Shown here piece by piece: positions 8,452 through 17,691 of a DNA stretch of 19,758 nt. Each line of letters begins with the position of its first letter. The stretch's first letter is position 1. The stretch covers positions 1-19,758 of the forward strand of contig PJAB01000856.1 of NCBI GenBank assembly GCA_002887195.1, read 5' to 3'. Both the position numbers and the translations under genes were made by a program. The notes beneath the pieces were generated by a model. That model did no database searches. It was not told the DNA's origin and was given only the letters and a program-made list of their open reading frames with translations. Origin of the DNA: Chrysochromulina parva (Eukaryota; Haptophyta; Prymnesiales; Chrysochromulinaceae).

Positions 8452-10653
8452 ATGAAGTCGGAGGGGGAGACAGCAGCGCGGCCAGCCGGCGCGACTTTGT
8501 CACCGAAGCGCGGCGCGGCGCCGACTAATGTGCCATCCTGGCGTTCGCGCTTCGTTCTCTCGGCGAAGGCTCAGGCGCCTCGAAAAATGGAACTCGTGGG
8601 TGATTCCGCGTGCGATGCCCTGGCCGCAGACTTGGTGCGGCGTGCATCCTTAGCCCTCGATGCGGGAGTGTCGCCCACGCTGGTCGACGATGGCCTCGGC
8701 GGCACGTACTTCATCCGGGACGAGCACGGGGATGAGCTTTCCGTCTTCAAACCGCGCGATGAGGAACCCAATGCCATTAACAACCCGAAGAACGAGGGTC
8801 GCTCAGGGCTCGGCGAGGCGGGGCTCAAGGGCGGCATCCGCATCGGAGACGCTGCTTTCAACGAAGCGGCGGCCTACCTGCTCGACGCGCGATCCGGCCA
8901 CTTTTCCCGAGTGCCGCCTACGGCCATCGCGCGCTCCGAGCACTCGGCCTTCTTTGACGTCTCCTCTGGTGAGGGCAATTCATACGACGAGGCGGTTCAT
9001 TCGCCGTTTCGCTCGCTGAAGACCAAGGTGGGCTCGCTGCAGCGTTTCGTGAGCAACGACGGCTGCGCAGACGACTTTTCCGCCTCGATCTTTTCTGACT
9101 TGGAAGTGCAGCGGATCGCATGCCTTGATGTGCGTCTCTTCAACACTGATAGGCACAGCGCTAACCTTCTCGTTCAGCGGACGCCGCGACCCGAGACGCT
9201 CACGCCGCGTGGGGTGAGCCCCTCGCCGCCCGACTCCTCGCCGCCCGACTCCTCGCCACCCCGATCGCCCGCCCGTTCGGCCTCGCCGTCCTCTCCATTG
9301 GTACGCTCGCCCGAGGCGCGCCCCACCTCACCGTCGCCTCTCGGCGCCTCCCAGCCCACCTCAATAGTTCCACCAGTCAGCTGCTCTTTACAGTACGACG
9401 CGGAGGCGCACTCGGAGGTGATGCGGGTGGACGTGGCACTGCCACCGATGCTGCCGGTTCCCATTCTCGGCCGGGCGGTGGCCCTCAACCGGGGCGCACG
9501 CCCCGTCTCGACATTGCCCCCCCCCCTGTCTTTGCCCGCGACGCTGCAGCCACGGACCGAAGTCGAGGACGGCGCCGCCGGGGAGTACCCGCGCCTTATC
9601 CCGATCGACCACGGCTTCTGCTTGCCGGCCACCATCACCGTGCCCTACTTCGAGTGGCAGCACTGGCCCCAAGCCGACGCCCCTCTCCATCCGAAGGTGA
9701 TGGAGCACGTTTGCTCGATGGATGTCGAAGCGGACGTGGCGCTGCTGTCTCGCCTCACGCCCACCGCACCCACCGGCCCGGCAATCGCGCCGCTGCTCGG
9801 CATCAGCGGCGGGAGTCGTGGCAGCAGCGGCAGCAGCGGCAGCAGCGGCAGCAGCGGCAGCAGCGGCAGCAGCAGCAGCGGCGGCAGCGGCGGCAACAAC
9901 GGCAGCAACGGCAGTAACGGCAGCAACGGCAGTAACGGCAGCATATACCACGCGAACAGCACTGCGAACAACACGGGCAGCATCGGCACCGAGGCAAGGA
10001 CCAGGGAGCCTGCGGGGCTTCGCGCCGCCTCCCTGACCACCTTTCGTGTGGGCTCCCTTGTCCTGCAGACGGCAGCCGCCGCCCATTGCACTCTTCGGCA
10101 GATCGCCGAGCTCATGTGTGATCCAGATCCCCTCGCGATGTCCGACCGCAAGAACTGGCAACTCAGAGACTCACTCTTGCCGGCATACCTGGAAGGTGTG
10201 GATGCTGGCGGTACGGACGCGGACGGAGGCATCCCATGTATGGACTCCGGCCATCTTTCGTCGAGCTCCTCATCATACGACACAGGCACCGCCCCAAGAG
10301 CTGCTCGTCCGATGGCTTCTTCTGGCCGGGGCCTGGTGCATGCTCCCTGCGAGCAGATGTCGCCCGTGAGCGTGCTCAGCAGCTGTGGGGTCACGAGCGG
10401 AGCAGCAGCAGGGGTGGTGAGCTCGTGGGCAATCCTCGAGCCGGAGAGCGACGAGCCACCGACGCGGCTTCAGTTGCTTTGCCATGCCGCGCGCGTCGAA
10501 GCCCTACAAAAGTGTTACGAGACTACCAAGGCACTTCAGCCGGCTGCCCGCCATGCTGCCGAGGAGGCGGCGTTCCTGGAGATCCTCCGTCGTCGCCTCA
10601 CGGAGCATTTCAACAGCGTTGCGCCCGCCGCTGCGCCACCGCGCAAGGCCTGA
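8452..10653 (+). CDS. PI3/PI4-kinase-family protein, PI4K-gamma-like, with long low-complexity inserts
   Basis: 733 codons, ATG 8452, intronless. The kinase domain starts near residue 80: GGTYFIRDEHGDELSVFKP with the likely ATP-binding Lys100, then EEPNAINNP and an AAYLLD segment, as in plant PI4K-gamma proteins. The catalytic loop is LDVRLFNTDRHSANLL with Asp233-Arg-His235. The activation motif is IPIDHGFCLP with Asp386-His-Gly388, followed by FEWQHWPQA. In the family these two motifs are close together; here about 140 residues, rich in Ser/Pro, separate them. A second insert (about 453-500) is a Gly-Ser repeat, then Asn-Gly-Ser. A TLRQIAELM segment (about 544-552) and a helical C-terminus follow. 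The key residues are intact, so it may be active. Plant type-II gamma members have been reported to phosphorylate protein rather than lipid, so the substrate is uncertain. No N-terminal ubiquitin-like domains are present. Confidence 0.8.
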   Translation: MKSEGETAARPAGATLSPKRGAAPTNVPSWRSRFVLSAKAQAPRKMELVGDSACDALAADLVRRASLALDAGVSPTLVDDGLGGTYFIRDEHGDELSVFKPRDEEPNAINNPKNEGRSGLGEAGLKGGIRIGDAAFNEAAAYLLDARSGHFSRVPPTAIARSEHSAFFDVSSGEGNSYDEAVHSPFRSLKTKVGSLQRFVSNDGCADDFSASIFSDLEVQRIACLDVRLFNTDRHSANLLVQRTPRPETLTPRGVSPSPPDSSPPDSSPPRSPARSASPSSPLVRSPEARPTSPSPLGASQPTSIVPPVSCSLQYDAEAHSEVMRVDVALPPMLPVPILGRAVALNRGARPVSTLPPPLSLPATLQPRTEVEDGAAGEYPRLIPIDHGFCLPATITVPYFEWQHWPQADAPLHPKVMEHVCSMDVEADVALLSRLTPTAPTGPAIAPLLGISGGSRGSSGSSGSSGSSGSSGSSSSGGSGGNNGSNGSNGSNGSNGSIYHANSTANNTGSIGTEARTREPAGLRAASLTTFRVGSLVLQTAAAAHCTLRQIAELMCDPDPLAMSDRKNWQLRDSLLPAYLEGVDAGGTDADGGIPCMDSGHLSSSSSSYDTGTAPRAARPMASSGRGLVHAPCEQMSPVSVLSSCGVTSGAAAGVVSSWAILEPESDEPPTRLQLLCHAARVEALQKCYETTKALQPAARHAAEEAAFLEILRRRLTEHFNSVAPAAAPPRKA
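9820..9942 (+). repeat. In-frame 9-bp/12-bp tandem repeat encoding Gly-Ser and Asn-Gly-Ser tracts
   Basis: GGCAGCAGC is repeated in tandem, then GGC-rich units and GGCAGTAAC/GGCAGCAAC units. It keeps the kinase frame open because the units are multiples of three. It is an expandable coding microsatellite within the C-terminal part of the kinase. Confidence 0.85.
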
Positions 10654-11337
10654 TTCCGCGCCCCCCTCGAGTTATTGCCAGCAGCAGAGTTGGCAACACT
10701 GTACTCTCTACTGTACACCTTGTGGCTTCCGCATGTCCGTCGCGACGACGCCATGCCAAAAGCTCCCATGCACACCATACAATATCATGTGCAAATGTGC
10801 AACTTGCTCGTGTATTGGCGGCCACAGGCACACGTGCCACCGCGCGGCGGATCGACCCAGCAGGGACCGCGGCCCGGTGTCACGTCGCGATAGAGGAGCG
10901 CCAGTCAGCCATATCGAGAAGAAAGGCGGTCGCGCGTCTCGATCGCGGTCCTTAGATACGCCGTTACTCCGTTCTCGGCGGGTCGCGGGTGCGTCGGGTC
11001 GCGGGGGTCGCGCGACCGCGAAAGCAATGGGTAGGTACCACTTGTCGCGGACCGACGGGGGGGCGCGTTCTGGAAGGGGTATTCAAGTTGCCCCTTAGCC
11101 CGCCGCAGGCGCGAAAATTTGGGCAGTCTTTACTGCAAATAACAGCAGTTTACACTGTAAGGATGCCTGACCATAACCAGACCAAATCGGTCGTCAACTA
11201 CTGAACATACAATACCGTACGGGACCGCACAGCCAATGCGCACAGCGCGCTTACCAATGGCGCTTACTCCTTACAAGACAAACTGTCTCGCTATTATTGT
11301 CTGCTATATGTACACATCGTAACCTACTGTAATGCAG
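10654..11337. other. Convergent intergenic region, PI4K-like to transposase-OTU gene
   Basis: 684 bp with no supported gene. The first part (to about 11090) is GC-rich, with three GGGTCGCG words and a perfect 12-bp palindrome GGTCGCGCGACC (11006-11017). From about 11110 to 11337 it turns AT-richer, with ACTGC...GCAGT and several TACTGTA/TTACA-type words. GTCAACTACT at 11193-11202 recurs in inverted orientation at 18409-18418. The AT-rich part probably includes the 3' UTR, or the terminal region of the element whose large gene ends at 11338. Confidence 0.4.
11006..11017. repeat. Perfect 12-bp palindrome GGTCGCGCGACC
   Basis: It is self-complementary over all 12 bases and follows three GGGTCGCG words. 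It could be a chance product of very GC-rich sequence or a dimeric protein site. Confidence 0.5.
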
Positions 11338-14300
11338 TCAAGAAGAAGATCCAAGGCGTGAAGAGGCTGACATGCGGCTCGCACGCGCAGCGCGCTCATT
11401 ACCTGTGCTTACGCCCACTGAGCGTTCGTCCCATTGAGCTGACTGTCGCTGCCGCTTCTTCTCAAGGATCTCTGCCTCTTCGCCTCGAGTGCGCTTGGCT
11501 CCAGGCTTTGCTGGGGCCGTCTGTTGCACTGCAGCATCAAGGGCTGCAAGCGTCTCGAATGGATTGGTGAGGTGAAACAAGCGGCTGTTTGCGTTGTACT
11601 CAAGGCATGGAGAACCAATGTAGTGCTCTAATGACCAGAGTTTCCGATCAATGGCTGCATCAAACTCATAGACGCAGCGGCTCTCATCTTTGCAACCATA
11701 CCAAGAGGCGGAGACCATTACATCTGTTGGAAGATCATCCAGACAAACAGGCTCTCGAAGCTCAACCAGAGCACCACGCTGACGTTTGCGATACAGCTGA
11801 TTGCAACGACCGATCCACGCAACATGTTTTCCTGCATCTTCGAACGCCATCGCAAAGTCATCGCCCACCTGTAACACATTCTTGGTGCTCATTTCAGCAT
11901 CTGCGGAGCCACGCTTTGCCTCGACCTGCGCCGCAGTTCGGATACGCTCGAGACGATCGCGAGAAAGTCGGTCGCCCTGCTTGATTCGATTGAACTCTGC
12001 AACAACTGTCCGCTTGTAGGCAAAGCCGCGGCCTCCCGGCAGCTTGAGTTTTGGTGAGGCTCGAACGGCATGCGCCCGACGTTTCCCCGCGCCACCCGTT
12101 CGGTTCTTTTTTTCTGGTTTGGCTGCATTAGCCGTGTCCGAGGCACCAGCGCCAGCTGACGCAGCTGATGCCTCACTCTCAACGGCAAGAGTAGCAACTG
12201 CATCACTTTCATCAAGCTCCGAGCCCTCGCCGCCTGAGCCATCGTGAGCATTGCATGCCTCAAGGCCCGACACATCGGCAGTGTCAATGTTGGCACCTTC
12301 GGCAGTGTGAATGTCCTCTGCAAGCCTGTGAATGGACTCTTCCAATTCGCGAACCGTCAGGACGTCTGCCCAAGATGGCCGCTTCCCAATCTCTGCTGGT
12401 AGCCAGGGGGATCGAATGTGAGCTACGTCTTTGGATCCGAGTCCATTGTCTGGCTCTCTCTCTGAATCATCCGAATCCGAGTTATCAGAGCCAACGCTGC
12501 TCAATTTTTCCTCGCCACAATTCCCGGTGCTGCTGTCATCTTCTGGACCGCCACCAAACCCACGGCCGGCAGCTTTGGAGCCACTCGGTGCGGCGTGTGC
12601 CAGCCTTTGTTCTAGTTGTCGTCGTGGCATTGCCGCCAGCCATGCCGGCGGATCCCAGCATTCAAGACGCTTGACTGGCACGTACGCAGAGTAATGGCCG
12701 CGTGAATCGCGATACCCGTTCCATTCGACAAAGAGCAGCGGAACCGCCATCGGTTTTCGCAAGCGCTGCTCAATCTCTAAGATCGAGGTGGGCTCTGAGC
12801 GAGAGGCACGCTTGCGACCTTTTCTTGACTTGCGATCGGAAGCAAAGCAAATAATAGGCCTGCGCTCGTTTGGCTGCTTCCGGTTGAAGCTCACGATGTC
12901 CACGTTGAACAGTGCGGCTATGGCACAGAGGTCCACAGTGGTACCATATGTACCCATCTCCTTCAGCACACCAGACTCGTACTTTGGACCGTTAAGTAGC
13001 TCATCAAGGCTGCAAAGAGCCACATCCTCCGCAGCCAGGAAGTCCAGCTGCGCAGGCTTGCGCAGCCACTCGACATTATGCCGTCGCATTTGCTCGACGC
13101 GACGTAAATCCCCCACTGTCGGTGTCTGCTCGGCCTCCGTGCTTGCATGTTCGAGCTCACGCACACACGCGAGCACTGCGTAGTAGGGACAGCTTCCATC
13201 ACCTTTTACAAACGTATAGATTCCTGCAAGCCGCTTCACCTCTGAGGTCGTAATTGGCGCCGGTGGCGGATCTAACACGTCATTCAAATCTGCCTCGACA
13301 ACGTTCGAGGCTGTGGTGAGAATGGCGGTAGCTGAGATCGAGGCTAGGGCAGCGTCGGCAGCACCGGCAGCATCGGCAGTATGGACTGAGGCGTGGATGG
13401 CGATGGTAACGTCACCCGAGGCCGGATCATTGGTGGTGGCGAGGGTGCCGGTAGGAGCCTCGACGGCGGCAGGGGCTCTGGCTGGGGCTCTGGTGGGATC
13501 CTCAATCGAGGTGGGGGCATAGAAGGCCGAGGCGGCTGAGAAGGTGGTCGGCTCCTCGCCCTCGACCACGTCCATCTCCCTCTCATCTGACGATACATCA
13601 CCCGATAAATCTGCTAAATCTGCCTCTGCATCTGCCTCCGACTTCGCTGCCTCTTCTGCTGCCTCTTCATCTGTCTCCGCCTCTGGTGCCTTGAGGTCTG
13701 TGCCTCCCCCATCGCCATCAGCCACGGCGTACTCTTTTGCAAGATGGATCTGCACACCTGGGGCCTCCGGATCCGGTTGAATTGTGGCCTGATTGACCAC
13801 TCGACACTCGTCATCCAGACCCTCACTTGAGGCCTCTCCTCCCAGCTCGTCGTCGTCGGCTATTCGCATCGCGGCCACCTGGTCGGGCTCACCCCGCCAT
13901 GGCTCGTCCCACCAGGCAGGCGTCCGTCCCTCAGGCTTCATTCCCATCTGCTCCGCTTCTACCTTTGAATCATGATCGCCCTCGGTCCACGCCTTTGCAT
14001 ATTCAGCAGCACTCAGGTGCTGCTTCAGATCGGCGGGTGCAGCGCTCGAATCCTCGTGGCCTGTCATGTCGATCTCGAGTGCACGATTACGATGGCCGAA
14101 CTTAAGCTCACATTCGGGATCATACTGGTAGAGGGCAAGCGTGTTGATGTCGCCCAGGCCTTCGAGAGCATCGGCTACAGTGAAGTTGCGCACGTTGCAT
14201 GCGCGTACACCAAAGGGGCCGAGCTCGGCAAACTTGCGCTCACAGCACTGGGTCCCACTCTTGCGTAGGCAGACGGGCTGCTCGGGGCTGCGCTCGCCCT

Positions 14301-17300
14301 GAGCCAGGATGATGAGAACCGCGCTGTGCACCGAGAGGAGAACGTGTGTGTACGTCTGCCTTGGCAGAAAGTGCTCCTTGAGCGTGCAGTCGGCGCGGTG
14401 GTGCACGTACTGGCGTGCCCGACGAAGAAGGCCAGTGATGAACCCAGCGTGCTTGACGCGCTCGTACAAGCTATCTTTTGTGCCCAGAAACAGTCGTAGG
14501 TAGCGCGAGACCATCTTGATGAATGAGAGCGTGCCCCTCATCTGTTCCTGCGGCCTTCGCTTTGCGTCGCCGTCGATGAGCTTCTGCATGCAGACCTGCA
14601 CGGAAAGCGAGCATAGGTTGGCCGCGCTCCGCTTGTGCTGACGGTCCACACGATTGATCTCGGCGGCGCCGAGCTGATGCTCCTCAAAGGAGAAGGCCTC
14701 GGCTCCCTCGGCAACCCGCCGAATGAAGGCATGCGTTGCCGTGAACCGTCCCCACTGCACTCGCCGTGACGCGAGGTCGATGTTGCACATGAGCTTTGAC
14801 AGGTTGTGCAACGGGTCCTGCGAGTGGCAGTCGGTGATGGCTCCGCAGGGCAGACGGCGTGCGGACAGCCGAAAGCTGGCCACGACGAGCCCGAATCGCC
14901 CTTGCGCCGTCGGCAGCTCGTTCATGTCGGCGATCTGCTCCTTATACCGGCGAGCGTCGCCGTCGCTCGCTCGCCCGAGGCGCTCGCCGAGGTGAGGTGA
15001 GATCAGCTCATCGGCCAACGCATCGGTGCGGCGCCATTGATCGCGCACCCAAGCCGCGTCGAAGCGGTTGCACGTGGCATGAGCCAATACCGCGAGCGCG
15101 GGCAGCCCTTCGTGTAAGGGGTTGACAACCATGAGCCGGAGGTACCCCGCTAGCTGATAGTCACGCCACGCGCCCTCGATGATCTCATACGCGTCGTCCT
15201 TGTCGCCAATGACGACCGAGCAGCACTCGTCGCACATGTGGGTCGGCCCTCGCTTCCCACAAAAGCCCACGATTGAGTCAAGGTGTTGATTGTATTGGCT
15301 CGCACCGGGAACCGTCGTCTCGTCCTCGGACAACTCGTACAGCACCTTCCCCGAGATGCCTCGCATCTTCATGGCGTCGCGGTAGAAGAGGCCGACCTTC
15401 TCAAAAAGCTCACGATGCACGCCGGGCGTGAAGCGCATCTTGTCCCGCGCCCACTCACGCTCCACCGTACGAATGTCGGGCGCCTGCAGCGTCTCGTGCA
15501 GGAAGCGATGCGTCCGAGCGCCGCCGAATTTGCGCAGCACACCAAAGATGCGCTTTGTAGACTTGGACCAGCGCATCTGGCGCGACTGACGCTGCACACT
15601 GCTCAGTCGAAGGCAGTGGATAAGGTCGCAGATAAAGTTGAACAGCGGCTGCCGTTGAGCAAACTTGCCCTGGCGCTCGCAGTAGATCAGATCGTCCACG
15701 AGTGCCTTGACGTTGCCGCGCGTAGCATTCTCCTTGAGCCGACCGACCATCTGCCGAACGCGAGTGCACTTGCGCAAAAAGCTCTGTCGGAGGAGCCAGA
15801 ACGCGCGCTTGAGCTTGTCGATCTTGCCGCTCTGCTCGCGGCATACGTCGATCAACCGTGGCCTCGGCATGTAGCGGAAGTTGACGCCGGCACGACTGTT
15901 GAAGCCACGGCGCTTGGCCTTGGTAAAGCGTCGCACGTGCATCTCGAACGTCTTGAGCTTGGGGATTGCTCGGCAGCTATCACACATGAGGTTCGGGAGC
16001 CTTCGGCCATCGGCAGAGAGGCAAAAGCGCTTGCACGGCTTGGGACCGGTCGCGCGAAAAGTGCCCTCAATCTGGACAAGCTCGTTGCCATCGCCACTGG
16101 TCGCCGTTCGACGCAGCACGTGCTGCACATGCGGCTCGGGCACCCACGCCGATGACGCGTCCACCGCAACAGAATTGAGCATCTCCTTGACGTCGTACGA
16201 CTTCTTGCCGTACTGGACGCGGTTCATGTGGAAGCCCCAGCAGAATGTGGTAGAATCGGGGGGTGGCAGGGGAGGCGGCGTTGGCCCCTTGACGTTGCCT
16301 CCGAACATGGCTGCAATCGTGCGGCCAGCATACGAGGCGTTCTCACGGTGCGAGTTCTTACCGGTTGTGGTCAGGTGCGTCTGGATATCATGCAGCAATC
16401 TCGAATCGTCCACGGAGCGCTTGAACGGCGGCATAAGGCGGCACCATGAGCACCGAACGCCGATTCGTTGGCCAGCCTCGTCCTCGACCCACGCAAGGGC
16501 CGGGCTGAGGCCCACGAGCAGCTCGAGCTCCGTCGGCTCCTCGACCTGCGGCGCAAACTGCGCGCGAGTGGCGCCGCTCGAGGTGGCTGCGCCTGCAGCG
16601 GCGCGAGCAGCACTCTCCTTAGCCTCGGCATCCAGGGCTACATCGTCGCGGGCAGCTTGGAAAGCCTCGTGACGGAGGCGTGCCGCGGCGGTATGAAGTG
16701 GCCCTGTCAAATGCTGCCGCCAAAAGTTGTAGAGATACGGGTTCGAGCTTGCACCAGAGCCAACTGAAAAGCCAAATGAATTCTCAACCTTACAAGCGTC
16801 ACAGACGACGCGCCATTCGCGGTTGTCGGCCTCTCCAATGCCCACAATGCAAAACTTATGAGCAAAGGCACCGTTCTCTAGCTCCGATTGAGCTTTACGG
16901 CGCACCCAATCTGCAGCTTCTCGCAATAGTGCAGGCATATCCAAAGCGTCTCGATGAGCGAGCTCTTTGAGATCGGCTGAGCTCAGCTCCGGTCTCTCGC
17001 TCTTTGCCGTCTCCGGTTGCTCACGCTCAGCCGTCCTAGGTAGCTCATGCCTTGCCGTCTGTGGCGTCTCCGCCGCCGCAGCAGGGCTGGAGGCCGAGCT
17101 CGAAGCCGCCGTGCCAGCAGGAGATGCATTGCCAGGAGCAGCAACAAAAGAGCACTTTAGCTTCAACAAGTGCTGGTTCATGAAGTTCTTGAGGAAACTT
17201 TGGCCCTCCTGTGCAGAATTTGTCACTCCGCATTCGCAAACAGCGATCCATTTCTCCTTGTTCTTACGGTCACGTTGAATCGAAAATCGAAAGCGAAGTG

Positions 17301-17691
17301 CGCCACCACGACTATGAAGCTTATCCTCAATCTTCTCTCGACATTTGAGGGCCATAGCTTTCTCATGAACACCTAGCTCAGGATCGTCATTAGCGGCCAA
17401 GGCGTTGTAGTCGATCCCAACCTGACCACCCGTGCCCTTGACGCCGCCCTCAACGCCGCCGCCCTCGCCTCCTCCGCCCTCGAAGCCACCGCCCTCGCCA
17501 CCGCCACCCTCGCCACCGCCGCCCTCGCCACCTACTCCCTCGCCGCCGCCGCCCTCGCCACCGACCGCGCTGCCTCCTCCGTATTGTTTCTCTTCTCTTT
17601 GCCGCTGTTGCTTGAACCTCACTCCACGGCGGGGGTGATTGTCGAAACCATTTGAGTCGTGGCAGCAGATGGCCAAGCCCTGCGTGATCAT
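11338..17691 (-). CDS. Giant transposase-like protein: BED-like fingers, RNase-H-fold core, OTU protease domain
   Basis: 2,117 codons without a stop; first ATG at 17691 (a TTG two codons earlier was rejected), TGA at 11340-11338. The true 5' end is probably spliced (see 18200-18250). Order by residue: Gly/Glu repeat 38-85; three BED-like fingers with Cys152/Cys154-His174-Cys180, Cys297/Cys300-His327/His333 and Cys414/Cys417-His439/His448; Cys570/Cys573-His585; a helical basic region about 590-760; then a transposase-like core with EDETT (Asp790) and IVGFCG, SDGDARR (Asp910/Asp912), DCHSQDPLHN (Asp954, Asp959, His962) and DRQHKRSAANL. An acidic linker (about 1330-1380) precedes an OTU-like domain at about 1490-1672, with GDGSC (Asp1498, Cys1501) and HYSAYVP (His1666). 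A module near 1938-2040 is vaguely BAH/Tudor-like, followed by basic patches. The core resembles P/THAP9-type transposases by motif order only. It is likely a mobile-element or domesticated gene; OTU would cleave ubiquitin-type linkages. Confidence 0.7.
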   Translation of the reverse strand: MITQGLAICCHDSNGFDNHPRRGVRFKQQRQREEKQYGGGSAVGGEGGGGEGVGGEGGGGEGGGGEGGGFEGGGGEGGGVEGGVKGTGGQVGIDYNALAANDDPELGVHEKAMALKCREKIEDKLHSRGGALRFRFSIQRDRKNKEKWIAVCECGVTNSAQEGQSFLKNFMNQHLLKLKCSFVAAPGNASPAGTAASSSASSPAAAAETPQTARHELPRTAEREQPETAKSERPELSSADLKELAHRDALDMPALLREAADWVRRKAQSELENGAFAHKFCIVGIGEADNREWRVVCDACKVENSFGFSVGSGASSNPYLYNFWRQHLTGPLHTAAARLRHEAFQAARDDVALDAEAKESAARAAAGAATSSGATRAQFAPQVEEPTELELLVGLSPALAWVEDEAGQRIGVRCSWCRLMPPFKRSVDDSRLLHDIQTHLTTTGKNSHRENASYAGRTIAAMFGGNVKGPTPPPLPPPDSTTFCWGFHMNRVQYGKKSYDVKEMLNSVAVDASSAWVPEPHVQHVLRRTATSGDGNELVQIEGTFRATGPKPCKRFCLSADGRRLPNLMCDSCRAIPKLKTFEMHVRRFTKAKRRGFNSRAGVNFRYMPRPRLIDVCREQSGKIDKLKRAFWLLRQSFLRKCTRVRQMVGRLKENATRGNVKALVDDLIYCERQGKFAQRQPLFNFICDLIHCLRLSSVQRQSRQMRWSKSTKRIFGVLRKFGGARTHRFLHETLQAPDIRTVEREWARDKMRFTPGVHRELFEKVGLFYRDAMKMRGISGKVLYELSEDETTVPGASQYNQHLDSIVGFCGKRGPTHMCDECCSVVIGDKDDAYEIIEGAWRDYQLAGYLRLMVVNPLHEGLPALAVLAHATCNRFDAAWVRDQWRRTDALADELISPHLGERLGRASDGDARRYKEQIADMNELPTAQGRFGLVVASFRLSARRLPCGAITDCHSQDPLHNLSKLMCNIDLASRRVQWGRFTATHAFIRRVAEGAEAFSFEEHQLGAAEINRVDRQHKRSAANLCSLSVQVCMQKLIDGDAKRRPQEQMRGTLSFIKMVSRYLRLFLGTKDSLYERVKHAGFITGLLRRARQYVHHRADCTLKEHFLPRQTYTHVLLSVHSAVLIILAQGERSPEQPVCLRKSGTQCCERKFAELGPFGVRACNVRNFTVADALEGLGDINTLALYQYDPECELKFGHRNRALEIDMTGHEDSSAAPADLKQHLSAAEYAKAWTEGDHDSKVEAEQMGMKPEGRTPAWWDEPWRGEPDQVAAMRIADDDELGGEASSEGLDDECRVVNQATIQPDPEAPGVQIHLAKEYAVADGDGGGTDLKAPEAETDEEAAEEAAKSEADAEADLADLSGDVSSDEREMDVVEGEEPTTFSAASAFYAPTSIEDPTRAPARAPAAVEAPTGTLATTNDPASGDVTIAIHASVHTADAAGAADAALASISATAILTTASNVVEADLNDVLDPPPAPITTSEVKRLAGIYTFVKGDGSCPYYAVLACVRELEHASTEAEQTPTVGDLRRVEQMRRHNVEWLRKPAQLDFLAAEDVALCSLDELLNGPKYESGVLKEMGTYGTTVDLCAIAALFNVDIVSFNRKQPNERRPIICFASDRKSRKGRKRASRSEPTSILEIEQRLRKPMAVPLLFVEWNGYRDSRGHYSAYVPVKRLECWDPPAWLAAMPRRQLEQRLAHAAPSGSKAAGRGFGGGPEDDSSTGNCGEEKLSSVGSDNSDSDDSEREPDNGLGSKDVAHIRSPWLPAEIGKRPSWADVLTVRELEESIHRLAEDIHTAEGANIDTADVSGLEACNAHDGSGGEGSELDESDAVATLAVESEASAASAGAGASDTANAAKPEKKNRTGGAGKRRAHAVRASPKLKLPGGRGFAYKRTVVAEFNRIKQGDRLSRDRLERIRTAAQVEAKRGSADAEMSTKNVLQVGDDFAMAFEDAGKHVAWIGRCNQLYRKRQRGALVELREPVCLDDLPTDVMVSASWYGCKDESRCVYEFDAAIDRKLWSLEHYIGSPCLEYNANSRLFHLTNPFETLAALDAAVQQTAPAKPGAKRTRGEEAEILEKKRQRQSAQWDERSVGVSTGNERAARASRMSASSRLGSSS
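17441..17580. repeat. 15-bp minisatellite inside the giant gene encoding (GGEGG)-type repeats
   Basis: On the plus strand, units of GCCCTCGCCACCGCC with small variations; on the minus strand they encode Gly-Gly-Glu-Gly-Gly repeats near the N-terminus of the giant protein. The same bases read as SPPPP on the plus strand, but no ATG or domain supports that strand as coding. Gly-Gly-Val-Glu units at the end of this tract resemble the tetrapeptides in the exon candidates at 18200-18250 and 18609-18743. Confidence 0.8.

Noticed and set aside
9388..10161. Minus-strand frame with poly-Ala opposite the PI4K-like gene
   Set aside because: Caused by the GGCAGC repeat read in reverse; the plus strand carries the kinase motifs.
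15283..16155. 290-codon plus-strand frame inside the giant gene
   Set aside because: Mirror frame of GC-rich coding DNA on the minus strand; no recognisable domain.
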